DNA of 64,000 bases from Muribaculaceae bacterium Isolate-037 (Harlan) (GTDB taxonomy: Bacteria; Bacteroidota; Bacteroidia; Bacteroidales; Muribaculaceae): the NCBI GenBank assembly GCA_003762615.1, contig RIAZ01000032.1, forward strand, positions 1-64,000, written 5' to 3'. The position numbers and the translations under genes are program-made. This document shows positions 31,419-40,827 of the stretch, piece by piece. Every line of letters starts with the position of its first letter. Positions within the stretch are counted from its first letter, which is position 1. The notes beneath the pieces are model-generated. The model made no database searches. It was not told the origin of the DNA and saw only the letters and a program-made list of their open reading frames with translations.

Positions 31419-32735
31419 ATGAAACGTTTTCGCTACATTACAATAACCACATTGGTTGTCATCGCTATAATGGTAGTGGCAAACATCGTGTATCTGCATA
31501 GCTTTTATAATTCCATAAAGGAGCAGTCAATTCAAACAGCAACCGAATGTCTTCGCCGGGCAGATATTCTGGAGATAATATCACGGATGAAAGGTACATC
31601 CGTAGGCGAGGATGACTCTTTCATCAGACTGACACTGATGGTTCAAGGTGAGAAGACTACTGACGGAAGTTACGAATACCCCAATCTCTTGGAGAACATA
31701 GACAAGACCATGAGCTTGTATTTTCACTTCATAGCATCAAACACTCCGGATATGAATCCGCGTGATTTCTCAGACGTGGAGCATATCTATCGTAAGGAGT
31801 TATCCGGATTTGGATTGGCACCTGAAGATGTGATGGTCACGGATATACCCGGCGAATCTCCTGCTTTTGAGAAGCATTGGAAAATCAAAGTCAATAACGC
31901 AGAGGGTGAGCCTATTGTCATAGGTTATATAAGTCCATTGTCAGGTTACATATTCCGCCGCATGGCGGGAATAATCATAACGTCGGCGGTTATCCTGCTT
32001 CTGATGTCATTCCTGATATGGTATCTTCTTCATTGGGTAGGCAAACTTAGGTCTATCGAGCAGATGAAGGATGATTTCACCCATAACATGACACATGAGC
32101 TGAAAACACCGGTCGCAGTGGCTTATTCAGCCGCGGACTCCATGCTGAGATATTATGACCAGAGCGATGAGCAAAGAAACAAGAGGTTGCTTACCATCAT
32201 CATGCAACGGCTCAATTTTCTCAGTGGCATGATTGAGAATATTCTCTCGATGAGCATGGAGCGGTTTAAGAGCATGCAACTTAATATTGAAAAAGTCCGG
32301 TTAAGACCACTTGTTGAAGAAGTCGTCGGTATGATTGAAATGAAAGCGGGCAAACCTGCAAAAATCGAGATTTATATTCCGGAAAATGTGGAAATATCAA
32401 CCGATTCCCTGCACTTTGGCAACGTCATATCGAATCTTCTTGACAACGCGGTGAAATATTCGGGTGATGCTGTTGAGATAAAGATTTACGGAGACAATAA
32501 CGAAATATCTATTTCGGATAATGGAATAGGAATACCCAAAGGGAGTTTACCATATATCTTCGATAAGTTTTATAGAGTCACGGATGGCGACCGTTATGAA
32601 GTTGGCGGCTATGGATTGGGATTGTATTATGTGAAGCAGATATCGGAAATGCAAGGATGGAGCATTTCTGTGATAAGCGAGGAGAATAAGGGTACAACTT
32701 TCACTATTAAATTTAACAGAGATGAGAAAAGATAA
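31419..32735 (+). CDS. Membrane sensor histidine kinase
   Basis: This 438-aa kinase has membrane helices at about 7-27 and 185-207 around a periplasmic sensor domain, then a HisKA domain (DDFTHNMTHELKTPVAVAYS, phospho-His near 225) and an HATPase domain (NVISNLLDNAVKYSG, ISDNGIGIPKGSLPYIFDKF and GYGLGLYYVKQI). No clear HAMP domain is present. The start codon follows the -7 box by four bases, so the mRNA is probably leaderless. It overlaps the response regulator by 14 nt. The order kinase-then-regulator resembles RprXY of Bacteroides, but identity with that pair is not established. Confidence 0.9.
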   Translation: MKRFRYITITTLVVIAIMVVANIVYLHSFYNSIKEQSIQTATECLRRADILEIISRMKGTSVGEDDSFIRLTLMVQGEKTTDGSYEYPNLLENIDKTMSLYFHFIASNTPDMNPRDFSDVEHIYRKELSGFGLAPEDVMVTDIPGESPAFEKHWKIKVNNAEGEPIVIGYISPLSGYIFRRMAGIIITSAVILLLMSFLIWYLLHWVGKLRSIEQMKDDFTHNMTHELKTPVAVAYSAADSMLRYYDQSDEQRNKRLLTIIMQRLNFLSGMIENILSMSMERFKSMQLNIEKVRLRPLVEEVVGMIEMKAGKPAKIEIYIPENVEISTDSLHFGNVISNLLDNAVKYSGDAVEIKIYGDNNEISISDNGIGIPKGSLPYIFDKFYRVTDGDRYEVGGYGLGLYYVKQISEMQGWSISVISEENKGTTFTIKFNRDEKR

Positions 32736-33402
32736 AGTTCTGTTGGTGGAGGATGATTCCACACTGTCATATATCATAGAAGACGCATTGCAACGTGAAG
32801 GTTTTGAAGTATCAACCGCACAAAATGGAGAGGTTGGGTTAAGACTATTTGAGGAGATATATCCCGACATTGTGGTTGCCGATGTTATGATGCCTAAAAT
32901 GGACGGTTTTGAAATGGTGAAATTTATCCGTATGAAGTCGCCTCATACCCCTGTGCTTTTTCTCACAGCCCGCACCGCATTGGATGATGTGGTCCATGGT
33001 TTTGAAATCGGAGGCAATGACTATATCCGCAAGCCTTTCCAGATAGCGGAACTCGTGGTGCGTATAAAGGCTCTGCTTAGGCGAATGAGCGCAACTGTTG
33101 AAAATTCCGTTTTGACAGTCGCAGATTGCAGACTTGATTTTGCAGCTCAAAAACTTGTCGTTGATGGCAATTCCAGAGAACTATCTCATATAGAGGCTGT
33201 AATCTTTGATGAGTTATTTCATCATCCGAATGAAGTTGTCGAAGCCCGTACACTCATGTACCGAATCTGGCAAAATGACGACTACAACAACTTGAACCGT
33301 CTGCATGGTTTCATCTACAAGCTCCGCAAGTATCTCTCATCTTCTACGCTTGACATTCTGAATATCCGAGGGATCGGATACAAGCTTTCCAATAAAGATT
33401 GA
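32722..33402 (+). CDS. OmpR family response regulator
   Basis: This 226-aa regulator has a receiver domain (VLLVEDDSTLSYIIEDAL, PDIVVADVMMPKMDG with the phospho-Asp near 54, LTART and the KPFQ lysine) and a winged-helix DNA-binding domain (SHIEAVIFDELFHHPNEVVE, NRLHGFIYKLRKYL and IRGIGYKL). It overlaps the kinase gene and is its evident partner. The GTCTTAG repeats upstream of the kinase are the candidate binding site. Confidence 0.92.
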   Translation: MRKDKVLLVEDDSTLSYIIEDALQREGFEVSTAQNGEVGLRLFEEIYPDIVVADVMMPKMDGFEMVKFIRMKSPHTPVLFLTARTALDDVVHGFEIGGNDYIRKPFQIAELVVRIKALLRRMSATVENSVLTVADCRLDFAAQKLVVDGNSRELSHIEAVIFDELFHHPNEVVEARTLMYRIWQNDDYNNLNRLHGFIYKLRKYLSSSTLDILNIRGIGYKLSNKD

Positions 33403-33674
33403 ATAGTATCCCATTCACGGCGTAAAGTTGAAAACCGGCTATTATATAGAAATCCTTTGTTGATTCGAGACAGTCCGGAGACGAGTCCGAGGAAGAATGT
33501 TCGGTTGTCAAACCTCTTTCCTTACCAAATTTTTAGACTACACAGTTAGTGTAATCTGTAGATATTTACAAACTGTAATCGACATATCTCTCGATCTTTT
33601 TTAGACATCGCAGCAATTAAGCTTCCATTTTTATGAGATGGAGGTTAAGTTGTTGAAATCTCATGATATTTTTG
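33403..33674. other. Intergenic interval with an eroded integrase-associated repeat
   Basis: No gene is supported. On the minus strand at about 33625-33580 the frame SLIAAMSKKDREICRLQ matches the 15-codon ORF found next to the integrase tail at 4926. Nearby, AGTTAGTGTAAT at about 33544 also occurs at 4777, so this is a worn copy of the same mobile border. The rest is featureless. Confidence 0.45.
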
Positions 33675-33682
33675 TAACTTTG
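33675..33682 (+). promoter_or_regulatory. -7 box of the symporter gene
   Basis: TAACTTTG gives a predicted start near 33686 and a leader of about 137 nt. The leader contains the AACTTCACTGAAGTT palindrome and the first telomere-like repeat element. Confidence 0.5.
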
Positions 33683-33694
33683 CTTTCTATAAGT

Positions 33695-33786
33695 AACTTC
33701 ACTGAAGTTTAAGGTTTAAGGTTTAGGGTTCACGGAAATCTACGAAATAAACCATAAACATTAAACTTTAAACTTAAAATAACTTC
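33695..33786 (+). repeat. Telomere-like palindromic repeat element, left copy
   Basis: It starts with the perfect 15-bp palindrome AACTTCACTGAAGTT (33695-33709), then GGTTTAA heptads, a TTCACGGAAATCTACGAA centre, and TTAAAC/ATAAAC heptads of opposite sense. The arms can fold on each other. The right copy at 35097-35227 has the same order when reverse-complemented, so the symporter gene is bracketed by inverted copies. Confidence 0.6.
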
Positions 33787-33823
33787 ATAACCGGATTTGA
33801 ATTTTAAATAAAAACGAAGAGAT

Positions 33824-35029
33824 ATGAAGAAGAGTAATAAGCAGACTCTTATATGGGTCGGTGCGCTGGTGCTGGGTGTGGTGCTGGGATTGCTTAATGT
33901 GGAAATGATCAACAGTACCATGACTGTTTTGGCACAGATTTTCGCGCGTTTGTTCCAGCTCATTGCCATACCTACGATTGCAGTGGCGGTGGTGGCAACG
34001 ATGATGAATCTCGGTGCAGAGAAGGGCACCGTGAAAATATTCCGATGTGCCATGACATATACGTTGCTTACCACCATCATTGCCGCCGCAGTGGGAGTGA
34101 GCATATATTATATCGTGAGTCCGTCTAATCTCTCTGCCGACTTCATGGCTAACGGTGATGCCGCAGTGTCTGCCGACTTTTCGGGTGAGTCATACTCGGA
34201 TCATCTGCTTAACGTTATACCCAATAATCTACTCACCCCGTTGCTTGATGGCAACGTGCTTGGTGTGTTGCTTATGGCATTCGCCATAGGCATCGGAATC
34301 TCGAAGTTGCCGGAAAGCAATTCTAAAACCACTCTAAAGAGCTTCATAGAGGGTGTTCAGAATCTTCTTTTCCTACTGATAAAATGGCTTATAGCGATAT
34401 TGCCGATCGGCATTGTGGCGTTTGCAGCACAATTGACAGCGCAGGTGAGTGGCGGTCTTGTGGCGGATTCATTAGGTAAATACATATTGGTTGTGCTTGC
34501 CGCCAACTGCTCACAGATGTTCATAGTGCTCCCGCTCTTCCTTCTTTCCCACGGCATTAATCCGGTCAAGGCTGTCAAGGCTATGGGTCCGGCATTGCTT
34601 ACAGCATTCTTCACGAAGAGTTCGGCAGCTACATTGCCGCTCACTATCTCCTCGGCAGAGGAGCGTATGGGAGTGAAGCCGAAGGTGGCACGTTTTGTAT
34701 TGCCACTCTGCACCACCCTCAATATGAACGGATGCGCGGCGTTCATAGCCATAACATCAATCTTTGTGATGCAGAACGCAGGGATGGCACTCTCATTCTG
34801 GGAGGTGCTTCTTTGGGTGGGTATTGCTTCGATAGCGGCAGTGGGAAATGCCGGCGTGCCGATGGGTTGCTACTTCCTGACGCTCTCGCTCATGTCGGGA
34901 GTTGAAGGAGGAGTCGCCATATTGGGAGTTATCCTGCCCATCTATACCATAATAGATATGGTTGAGACTTGCGAGAATGTATGGTCCGACTCCACCGTGG
35001 CTATCGTGACCGACCGCCTCACTAAATAA
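33824..35029 (+). CDS. Dicarboxylate/amino acid:cation symporter (DAACS family)
   Basis: This 401-aa transporter has eight or more membrane helices and the DAACS/SDF signature. These include the serine-rich hairpin region (TKSSAATLPLTISSAEERMG), the cation-site helix TTLNMNGCAAF (the family's NMDGT motif with Asp changed to Asn), and a re-entrant GNAGVPMGCYF loop. It imports acidic amino acids or C4-dicarboxylates with sodium or protons. The NMNG variant suggests a neutral-amino-acid or altered-cation type. It stands alone between two inverted repeat elements. Confidence 0.85.
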   Translation: MKKSNKQTLIWVGALVLGVVLGLLNVEMINSTMTVLAQIFARLFQLIAIPTIAVAVVATMMNLGAEKGTVKIFRCAMTYTLLTTIIAAAVGVSIYYIVSPSNLSADFMANGDAAVSADFSGESYSDHLLNVIPNNLLTPLLDGNVLGVLLMAFAIGIGISKLPESNSKTTLKSFIEGVQNLLFLLIKWLIAILPIGIVAFAAQLTAQVSGGLVADSLGKYILVVLAANCSQMFIVLPLFLLSHGINPVKAVKAMGPALLTAFFTKSSAATLPLTISSAEERMGVKPKVARFVLPLCTTLNMNGCAAFIAITSIFVMQNAGMALSFWEVLLWVGIASIAAVGNAGVPMGCYFLTLSLMSGVEGGVAILGVILPIYTIIDMVETCENVWSDSTVAIVTDRLTK

Positions 35030-35062
35030 GGTCTTGACTCATATTGAATAATATTTGATTTA

Positions 35063-35094
35063 AGTTTCACAAGTTTTCCAACTTGCTTCACTTA
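35063..35094 (+). terminator. Hairpin after the symporter
   Basis: AAGTTTCACAAGTT and AACTTGCTTCACTT pair at 11 of 14 positions around a 4-nt loop. There is no strong T tract directly after it, but it is the first stable stem after the stop codon. Confidence 0.45.
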
Positions 35095-35096
35095 AA

Positions 35097-35227
35097 TGGT
35101 TTAAGGTTTAATGTTTATGGTTTATGATCATTAAATTTTGTATAATGAAAAGATTCGTGGATTTTCGTGAATTTTCGTGAATCTTAAACCTTAAACCTTA
35201 AACCTTAAACTATAAACTTTAAACCAC
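35097..35227 (-). repeat. Telomere-like palindromic repeat element, right copy
   Basis: GGTTTAA-type heptads (35098-35123) are followed by ATGATCAT, a repeated TTCGTG(A/G)A centre (35154-35180), and then four TTAAACC/TTAAACT heptads (35183-35225). The two heptad blocks are complementary and could form one long stem. It is the inverted counterpart of 33695-33786. Confidence 0.6.
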
Positions 35228-35481
35228 TGAAGTGCAGCTTGCGAAACTTCAGTATTTGACCCTACGGCTAATGCCGATAATAAAAAATTCTTGATATTCA
35301 CGTACCTAAAATAAGTCATCCCCCTCTTTGTTGACACCGACTTTCCACCTATTTTATATTATGATTTTTATTGAAGTTTAGACTTTCTGAGATAAATGAT
35401 ACTGTGCGGGCATGCCAAGCCCGCACAGTATCAGGGAATATAAACCTTAAAGCGAATCGTATTACCTTATTATCGCATAAC

Positions 35482-38007
35482 CTATAGAGCTGTTATTGTA
35501 AGTTTCGCTGGTTTCACACCTTTAGCCTTGGCTTCAAACACAATATCACCGGCGTTATCGGAAGTCTGTACAATCGCAGTCGCGGCACCGCTAAATAGCG
35601 ACATCTGAGGCTTGTGGAACGGTTCGAGAGATGTGGGGTCGCCATTGGCGGCAGCACGGAAGGATCCGGCACCCTTTACGCTGAACTCCACCTTGCGGGA
35701 GTCGGTCGGCACAATGTTGCCATCCTTATCGGCAATCTGCACGGTTATATATGCGAGGTCCTCGCCATCAGCGGTCAGGGATGTACGGTTGGGGGTCAGC
35801 ACGATGTGGTGAGGCTTGCCGGCAGTCTTCACAGAAGTTTCATCCACGGGTTTGCCATCGGCATCGTATGCCACAACTTTCAGTTCGCCGGGCTGATACA
35901 CCACGTTATCCCATATCAGACGATAGCGGTTCATCAGGTTTGTGGCATCCTCCGCACGATGTTCGGGAGTGTAATCCTTATATTCCTTCCAACCGTCGCG
36001 TATCTTGCTTGCGGCTACCGACGTATCCTTCTTGCGTCGTCCCTGCGACACACCGTTTACAAACAGCTCAGCTTCCGGATAGGAGGTGAAAGCCATGACC
36101 GGAGTCACCTCCCCCTCGCGCCCTTCCCAATTCCAATGGGGCAGGATGTGGAGAGTGGGGGAGTCCTTGCGCCATTGGGAACGGTAGAGATAGTAGGTAT
36201 CCTTTGGTAGACTTGCAAGGTCGAATATGCCGAACATGCTGGAATGGTTTGGCCAGGCATCCGTGTCGTAAGGTGAAGGTTCGCCGAGATAATCGAACCC
36301 TGTCCATACAAATTGACCGATCATCCAAGGATAGTCATCATCGGCAGCGAAGTCAAGGTCAGGTATGTTGCTCCAGCTACAATATTCTGTCCCATAGCCC
36401 GATGACTGGTGATTGTCATACAGAGCATCCGATTTTGGTTTGACTGGAAACATGTATTTACCTCTTGATGATACAGTGGAGGCAGTCTCCGAACCGAGCA
36501 CAAGTCGGTTGGGCAGACGATTGTAGATCATCTCATAGTATTGAGGCTTGTAGTTGAAAGCAGGAATGTCGAGAGCTGCGGCGAAACCGTTGCTTATAAC
36601 CGAACCGATCTGATCCATGCCGCAGGTGACGGGGCGTGTCGGGTCGAGGGAGTTTACAAGATTACGCAGCATCAGCAGCTCATCCATGCCTGGCTGTCCC
36701 CATTGAGAGGGCACCTCATTCCCTATTGACCACATCACCACGGAGGGACTGTTGCGGAATTGCCTCACCATGTTTGTGACATCGCGCTGTGCCCATTCGT
36801 TGAATACCTTACCGTAGCCATTCTCCGACTTCGGACGGAATCCCCAGTCGTCAAATGGCTCGATCATAAGCATCATGCCCATCTCATCACATATTCTGAC
36901 GAGTTCGGGAGCCGGCATGTTGTGGGAGGTGCGGATGGCATTCGCGCCCATCTCCTTGAGAAGAGCCACCTGATGACGCAGTGCAGCCTCATTTATTGCG
37001 GCACCGAGCGGACCGAGATCATGATGATTGCATACGCCTCTGAATTTTGTCGGAATACCGTTTAGAAAGAATCCCTTTTCGGGAATATATTCAAGAGTGC
37101 GTATGCCGAATTTGGTTTCGTATGTGTCAACAACTTTGTCATTACGCAACAACAGAGTCTTGGCAGTATATAGATTGGGAGAATCGGTTGACCAAAGCTC
37201 CGGATTATTGATTATAAATTTCTGTGTCAGTCCTTGACCCCTTGCAATATATTTTGTTGAATCTTTCGAAACCTCCTTCCCGTCAGGTGAATATATAGCA
37301 GTCATGATATTGATGGTTTCACCGTAAGGCCATTCGTCGGATTGCTTTGCGCCTTCAATTTCGATACACATATTGACTACTGCATAATCATCTTTGACTA
37401 TAGGCGTGGTTATATAGGTACCCCACACAGGCACATGCACTCGGTCAGTTTCTACAAGATGAACATTGCGGTAAAGACCTGCCCCGGGATACCAGCGCGA
37501 TTGCTTGTCAAAATTTTCAAGTTGTACGAGTAACTCATTTTCTCCTTGGTGTACGAGTGAGTCAATATTGACATAGAACGAGTTATAACCGTATGGCCAA
37601 GTTATGGCATGATGACCATTGATGCTTACCTGCGCGTTGCTCATAGCTCCATCAAAGACAATGGTATAATGTCTGCCTTCCTGTTCCGGGATATAGATTT
37701 TGCGTTTGTATGCACCTTTGCCGATAAAAGGTAACCCACCGGTACGACCGGTCTTCCATGTGGCTTCCTTTTCGTTGTTTTGTTCAATAATTACGCACTG
37801 TAGGTCGTTGTCACGATCAAATGGACCTGTAATAGCCCAATCGTGTGGAATTTTCACATTCTGCCAGGCAGCTTGTGATTCCACCCCCCCTTGCTTAAAT
37901 TCCCATCCATCAGTTAGACGCGATGATATCCGCTGGGCATTTAAAGGGAAAGTAATGGCTCCCGAAAGAGCCATTACCATAAATATAAAATACTTCTTCA
38001 TAAGCAT
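35482..38007 (-). CDS. GH2 family beta-galactosidase
   Basis: This 841-aa enzyme has a signal peptide and the GH2 order of domains: sugar-binding domain (GWEFKQGGVESQAAWQNV), Ig-like domain, TIM barrel with acid/base Glu in WSIGNEVPS (about 425) and nucleophile Glu in VLGSETAST (about 501), then a DUF4982-type domain and an invasin-like C-terminal domain. It removes terminal galactose from beta-galactans or galacto-oligosaccharides, probably in the periplasm. ATG 38007 overlaps the GH53 stop by one base; an ATG six bases later (MKKYFIF) is equally likely. It is the last gene of the galactan operon. Confidence 0.9.
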   Translation of the reverse strand: MLMKKYFIFMVMALSGAITFPLNAQRISSRLTDGWEFKQGGVESQAAWQNVKIPHDWAITGPFDRDNDLQCVIIEQNNEKEATWKTGRTGGLPFIGKGAYKRKIYIPEQEGRHYTIVFDGAMSNAQVSINGHHAITWPYGYNSFYVNIDSLVHQGENELLVQLENFDKQSRWYPGAGLYRNVHLVETDRVHVPVWGTYITTPIVKDDYAVVNMCIEIEGAKQSDEWPYGETINIMTAIYSPDGKEVSKDSTKYIARGQGLTQKFIINNPELWSTDSPNLYTAKTLLLRNDKVVDTYETKFGIRTLEYIPEKGFFLNGIPTKFRGVCNHHDLGPLGAAINEAALRHQVALLKEMGANAIRTSHNMPAPELVRICDEMGMMLMIEPFDDWGFRPKSENGYGKVFNEWAQRDVTNMVRQFRNSPSVVMWSIGNEVPSQWGQPGMDELLMLRNLVNSLDPTRPVTCGMDQIGSVISNGFAAALDIPAFNYKPQYYEMIYNRLPNRLVLGSETASTVSSRGKYMFPVKPKSDALYDNHQSSGYGTEYCSWSNIPDLDFAADDDYPWMIGQFVWTGFDYLGEPSPYDTDAWPNHSSMFGIFDLASLPKDTYYLYRSQWRKDSPTLHILPHWNWEGREGEVTPVMAFTSYPEAELFVNGVSQGRRKKDTSVAASKIRDGWKEYKDYTPEHRAEDATNLMNRYRLIWDNVVYQPGELKVVAYDADGKPVDETSVKTAGKPHHIVLTPNRTSLTADGEDLAYITVQIADKDGNIVPTDSRKVEFSVKGAGSFRAAANGDPTSLEPFHKPQMSLFSGAATAIVQTSDNAGDIVFEAKAKGVKPAKLTITAL

Positions 38008-39068
38008 TACTTAGTTTTGAAAGGATCCAATGCGGATGTTGGTGCATCGTTATCGAAACATCCGAGGGTATAGCCGTCGTTGTACCCGGCAGGGGCTTGC
38101 GGTTCCCAATAGAAAATGCCCTCAATCTCTGTATTCATCATTTTTGCAATCAATTGCCGGCATGCTTCCGCTTGGTCGTATGGCATGCCAATCTCGCAAA
38201 TCATGATTGGTCGGTTAAATTTTTGTTTGAGATGAGAAATGTTGGCGATACAATCGTCTGCCACCTTCTGCCAGCCACCGGTTTCCCCGTTCTGTTCTGC
38301 CCAATAAGGATATACCGACATCCCTATCATATCATATTTCCCTCCATTGCGTTCAAGTGCATCAAACATTCTGTCGTAGGCCCATTGATTGTTGCCTCCA
38401 TCAAGATGCACGATACATTTCACTTCCGGGAAAACAGATTTTGCGGCATCGTAGCCGGCATTATTCAACTCTGCATATTGAGTCGGATTCTCCTCGATTG
38501 ATCCGATCGGAAGCATCATGCCGGGTGTGGTCTCATTTCCAATCTGTACCCACTCCGGAGTTACGCCGGCATTCTTTATTGAGGTCAGTGTTGATGCCAC
38601 ATGGGAGGCAAGTGCTCCTTTCAGATCATTAAAAGATAGATCTTCCCATGCATCTGGCATCTTCTGATGCCCTGGATCAGCCCATGTGTCGGAGAAGTGG
38701 AAATCTATCATTGTCCTAAGTCCAAGATTCTCAGCCCTGCGTGCTTTCAAGACAACATCATCGGCATTGTTCCAACCATCTTTAGGGTTAACCCATACGC
38801 GTAGGCGTATTGAGTTTACACCACAGTAATCTCGCAAGAGCGACATACACTCCATCTCTTTCCGATCTTCTCCGGGGGTGTAGAATTTACGCCCCTCTGC
38901 CTCCATTTGGGTAAGCCAACTGACGTCGGCACCTTTTGCAAAGCCGTATTGTTTCTCTATTGCTGTCTCATCTTGTCGTGGATTAGTGACAGGGCTTTCT
39001 TCAGAGCATGAGCCGCAGAAGAGAGATGAGGCTAATGCAAACGATGCTATGATTGTTGTCATTTTCAT
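38007..39068 (-). CDS. GH53 endo-beta-1,4-galactanase lipoprotein
   Basis: This 353-aa lipoprotein (CGSCSEE, Cys near 21) is a GH53 barrel: YGFAKGADVSWLTQMEAEG, SIRLRVWVNP, WVQIGNETTPGM with the acid/base Glu (about 176) and MICEIGMPYD with the nucleophile (about 288). GH53 enzymes cut beta-1,4-galactan internally. The lipid anchor suggests surface display, feeding oligosaccharides to the SusCD pair encoded upstream. The full length is normal. Confidence 0.93.
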   Translation of the reverse strand: MKMTTIIASFALASSLFCGSCSEESPVTNPRQDETAIEKQYGFAKGADVSWLTQMEAEGRKFYTPGEDRKEMECMSLLRDYCGVNSIRLRVWVNPKDGWNNADDVVLKARRAENLGLRTMIDFHFSDTWADPGHQKMPDAWEDLSFNDLKGALASHVASTLTSIKNAGVTPEWVQIGNETTPGMMLPIGSIEENPTQYAELNNAGYDAAKSVFPEVKCIVHLDGGNNQWAYDRMFDALERNGGKYDMIGMSVYPYWAEQNGETGGWQKVADDCIANISHLKQKFNRPIMICEIGMPYDQAEACRQLIAKMMNTEIEGIFYWEPQAPAGYNDGYTLGCFDNDAPTSALDPFKTK

Positions 39069-39107
39069 TGAATTCAGTAATTTATTAACGTTTGAGACAC
39101 TTGTTTA

Positions 39108-40817
39108 TTATTTTAGAGAATATGAATAGGTTTGATGTCCCAAGTCTATTGTGAGGATATATGTTTCTCCAATTGTAAGGGCATTATCTCCATCAAAACC
39201 GGTAGTGGCATCTGAATGTCCGAGGCGCAGGTTTCCGTTTCCTCCGCCGAAGAATAGCCCCCAATCATTATTGATGAGAACTTTGACACCCCAAGGAGTC
39301 TCTTTTTCCTTGACAAATTCAGCAGTGAAGACTTCTGGATTTTCTGTAGACTGAATCATTGGATGCTCTGACCAATCATCGTTTAGTCCGGTGAATGTGA
39401 CAGATTCAATCTTTGTCAGCATATAAGTAAGTTCCTTCATGTTGAAGTCCATTACATACAGACCCTTTTCCGGAGCAGGTATATTTCCGTCAGATTCAGC
39501 GAAAACCAGATTCCCACTAAGAGGGGATGCCCCCTCAGTAGCTTTATAAGCAGAAGCCCAGTCAGCCTGTGTATATGCACGATAACCCCATTCTGAATCA
39601 ACCCAATGAGCACCGCCATAACACAACGATGACTCATCATATAAAGATATATAGTCGTCAAAACCATCCCAATTCACCACTCCGGAAAAATAGAGATATG
39701 TTTCGGGAGCGGGTTCCGGTGCAGCCTCACCTGCAGCGATAGTCAATCCTAACGGATTTGACAGATCCAGGACAAGCATAGTCTCACCGGCAGGTAAACT
39801 TACAGAAATTGAGGTTGCCGTTTCACTGAAAGATAGATTTTGGCTGTCACCTCCAAATCCGACTGCCTTTGATATGGCAGGTCCCATATCGGTGGTATCG
39901 CGGTTAAACAACCTGCCTTGACCACTAACTGTAATGTTAACGGTGGTGGGCTCTGACAGATTGACGGGGAGAGTCCATTGGTTGGCTTTCATGTTATAAT
40001 CCATTTTGCCACTGAGATCACCGCTGACTGAGAGATTGTCGATATGCAGTGCGCTCCACCAACCTTCTGTGGTGTTAAGGGTAGTGAAATAGCATCCGGC
40101 AGGATCGGGGAACCAGAAATTCCAATGGTCATCTGCCGATGAGGCATAGAATGTTTTCCCTGTCTCCCCTAAATTGCCCCATACTATGTTGTTAGCCTCG
40201 CGCAACCACCAGTTGGTCCACCCGTTTACTCCCATGAATCCTTGGTATATGCCGTTCTCCTCAGGGGATGCAAGCTGCATGGACGTTTCGTTGCGCTCCT
40301 TGTCCAGCACGGTGGCAAGGATGAGGTGAATCCTATACGACTGCACCATCACCTTTATCACGGAAGAATATGACGGCTCCATATTTGCCGCTATGACAGA
40401 ACGGATACGTATATAAAGAGGAGCCATCTCATCGGCAGTATATCCCAGACGACCAAGGAGGGAATTCAGTTCATCGCATAAGAACTGACGTGAGCGCATC
40501 CCTTTCTCCACGCTAAGGTCGATGGTGGAAGAGAAGTTCTCATCTTTTGAAAGCTGGATAGTCTCTTCGGCGGCGTTGACAGGAGCTTGGATAAGAGAGT
40601 CGCTTAGTGCCAATTGTCCGTTGCCATTCCAATATATTGTCATGGCAAGTGCGAGTGGATTCCCGGGGGATAGAATCACGTCGCCTGTTGCCCCGCTTAG
40701 AGTCACGTCGTCGGCTGGAAGCACGTAGACCGGATCAATGTCGCTTTCGCAGGCGGAAAAGCCAAGAGCAGCGATTGCCGGGAGTAAAGATGTTAAAAAT
40801 ATGTTATTAAGTTTCAT
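39108..40817 (-). CDS. SusE-like surface glycan-binding lipoprotein
   Basis: This 569-aa lipoprotein (GFSACES) has an N-terminal SusE-type Ig domain (VTLSGATGDVILSPGNPLAL) and C-terminal SusE/F-like beta-sandwich modules with repeated aromatic strands. The last one ends YILTIDLGHQTYSYSLK. It sits directly after SusD, the usual place for the surface glycan-binding protein of a locus, here expected to bind beta-1,4-galactan. Confidence 0.82.
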   Translation of the reverse strand: MKLNNIFLTSLLPAIAALGFSACESDIDPVYVLPADDVTLSGATGDVILSPGNPLALAMTIYWNGNGQLALSDSLIQAPVNAAEETIQLSKDENFSSTIDLSVEKGMRSRQFLCDELNSLLGRLGYTADEMAPLYIRIRSVIAANMEPSYSSVIKVMVQSYRIHLILATVLDKERNETSMQLASPEENGIYQGFMGVNGWTNWWLREANNIVWGNLGETGKTFYASSADDHWNFWFPDPAGCYFTTLNTTEGWWSALHIDNLSVSGDLSGKMDYNMKANQWTLPVNLSEPTTVNITVSGQGRLFNRDTTDMGPAISKAVGFGGDSQNLSFSETATSISVSLPAGETMLVLDLSNPLGLTIAAGEAAPEPAPETYLYFSGVVNWDGFDDYISLYDESSLCYGGAHWVDSEWGYRAYTQADWASAYKATEGASPLSGNLVFAESDGNIPAPEKGLYVMDFNMKELTYMLTKIESVTFTGLNDDWSEHPMIQSTENPEVFTAEFVKEKETPWGVKVLINNDWGLFFGGGNGNLRLGHSDATTGFDGDNALTIGETYILTIDLGHQTYSYSLK

Positions 40818-40827
40818 TATTCAAATA

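Noticed and set aside
33824-35029. Symporter as cargo of a transposon bounded by the telomere-like elements
   Set aside because: The elements are inverted like transposon ends, but no transposase or target duplication is present, and such elements are more simply explained as separate intergenic repeats.
35183-35225. TTAAACC heptads as a CRISPR array
   Set aside because: Repeats are 7 bp without spacers; they form a simple tandem block and a palindrome.
35614-36210. 198-codon plus-strand open frame inside the GH2 gene
   Set aside because: It is opposite the catalytic gene, with no recognisable domain; treated as a shadow.
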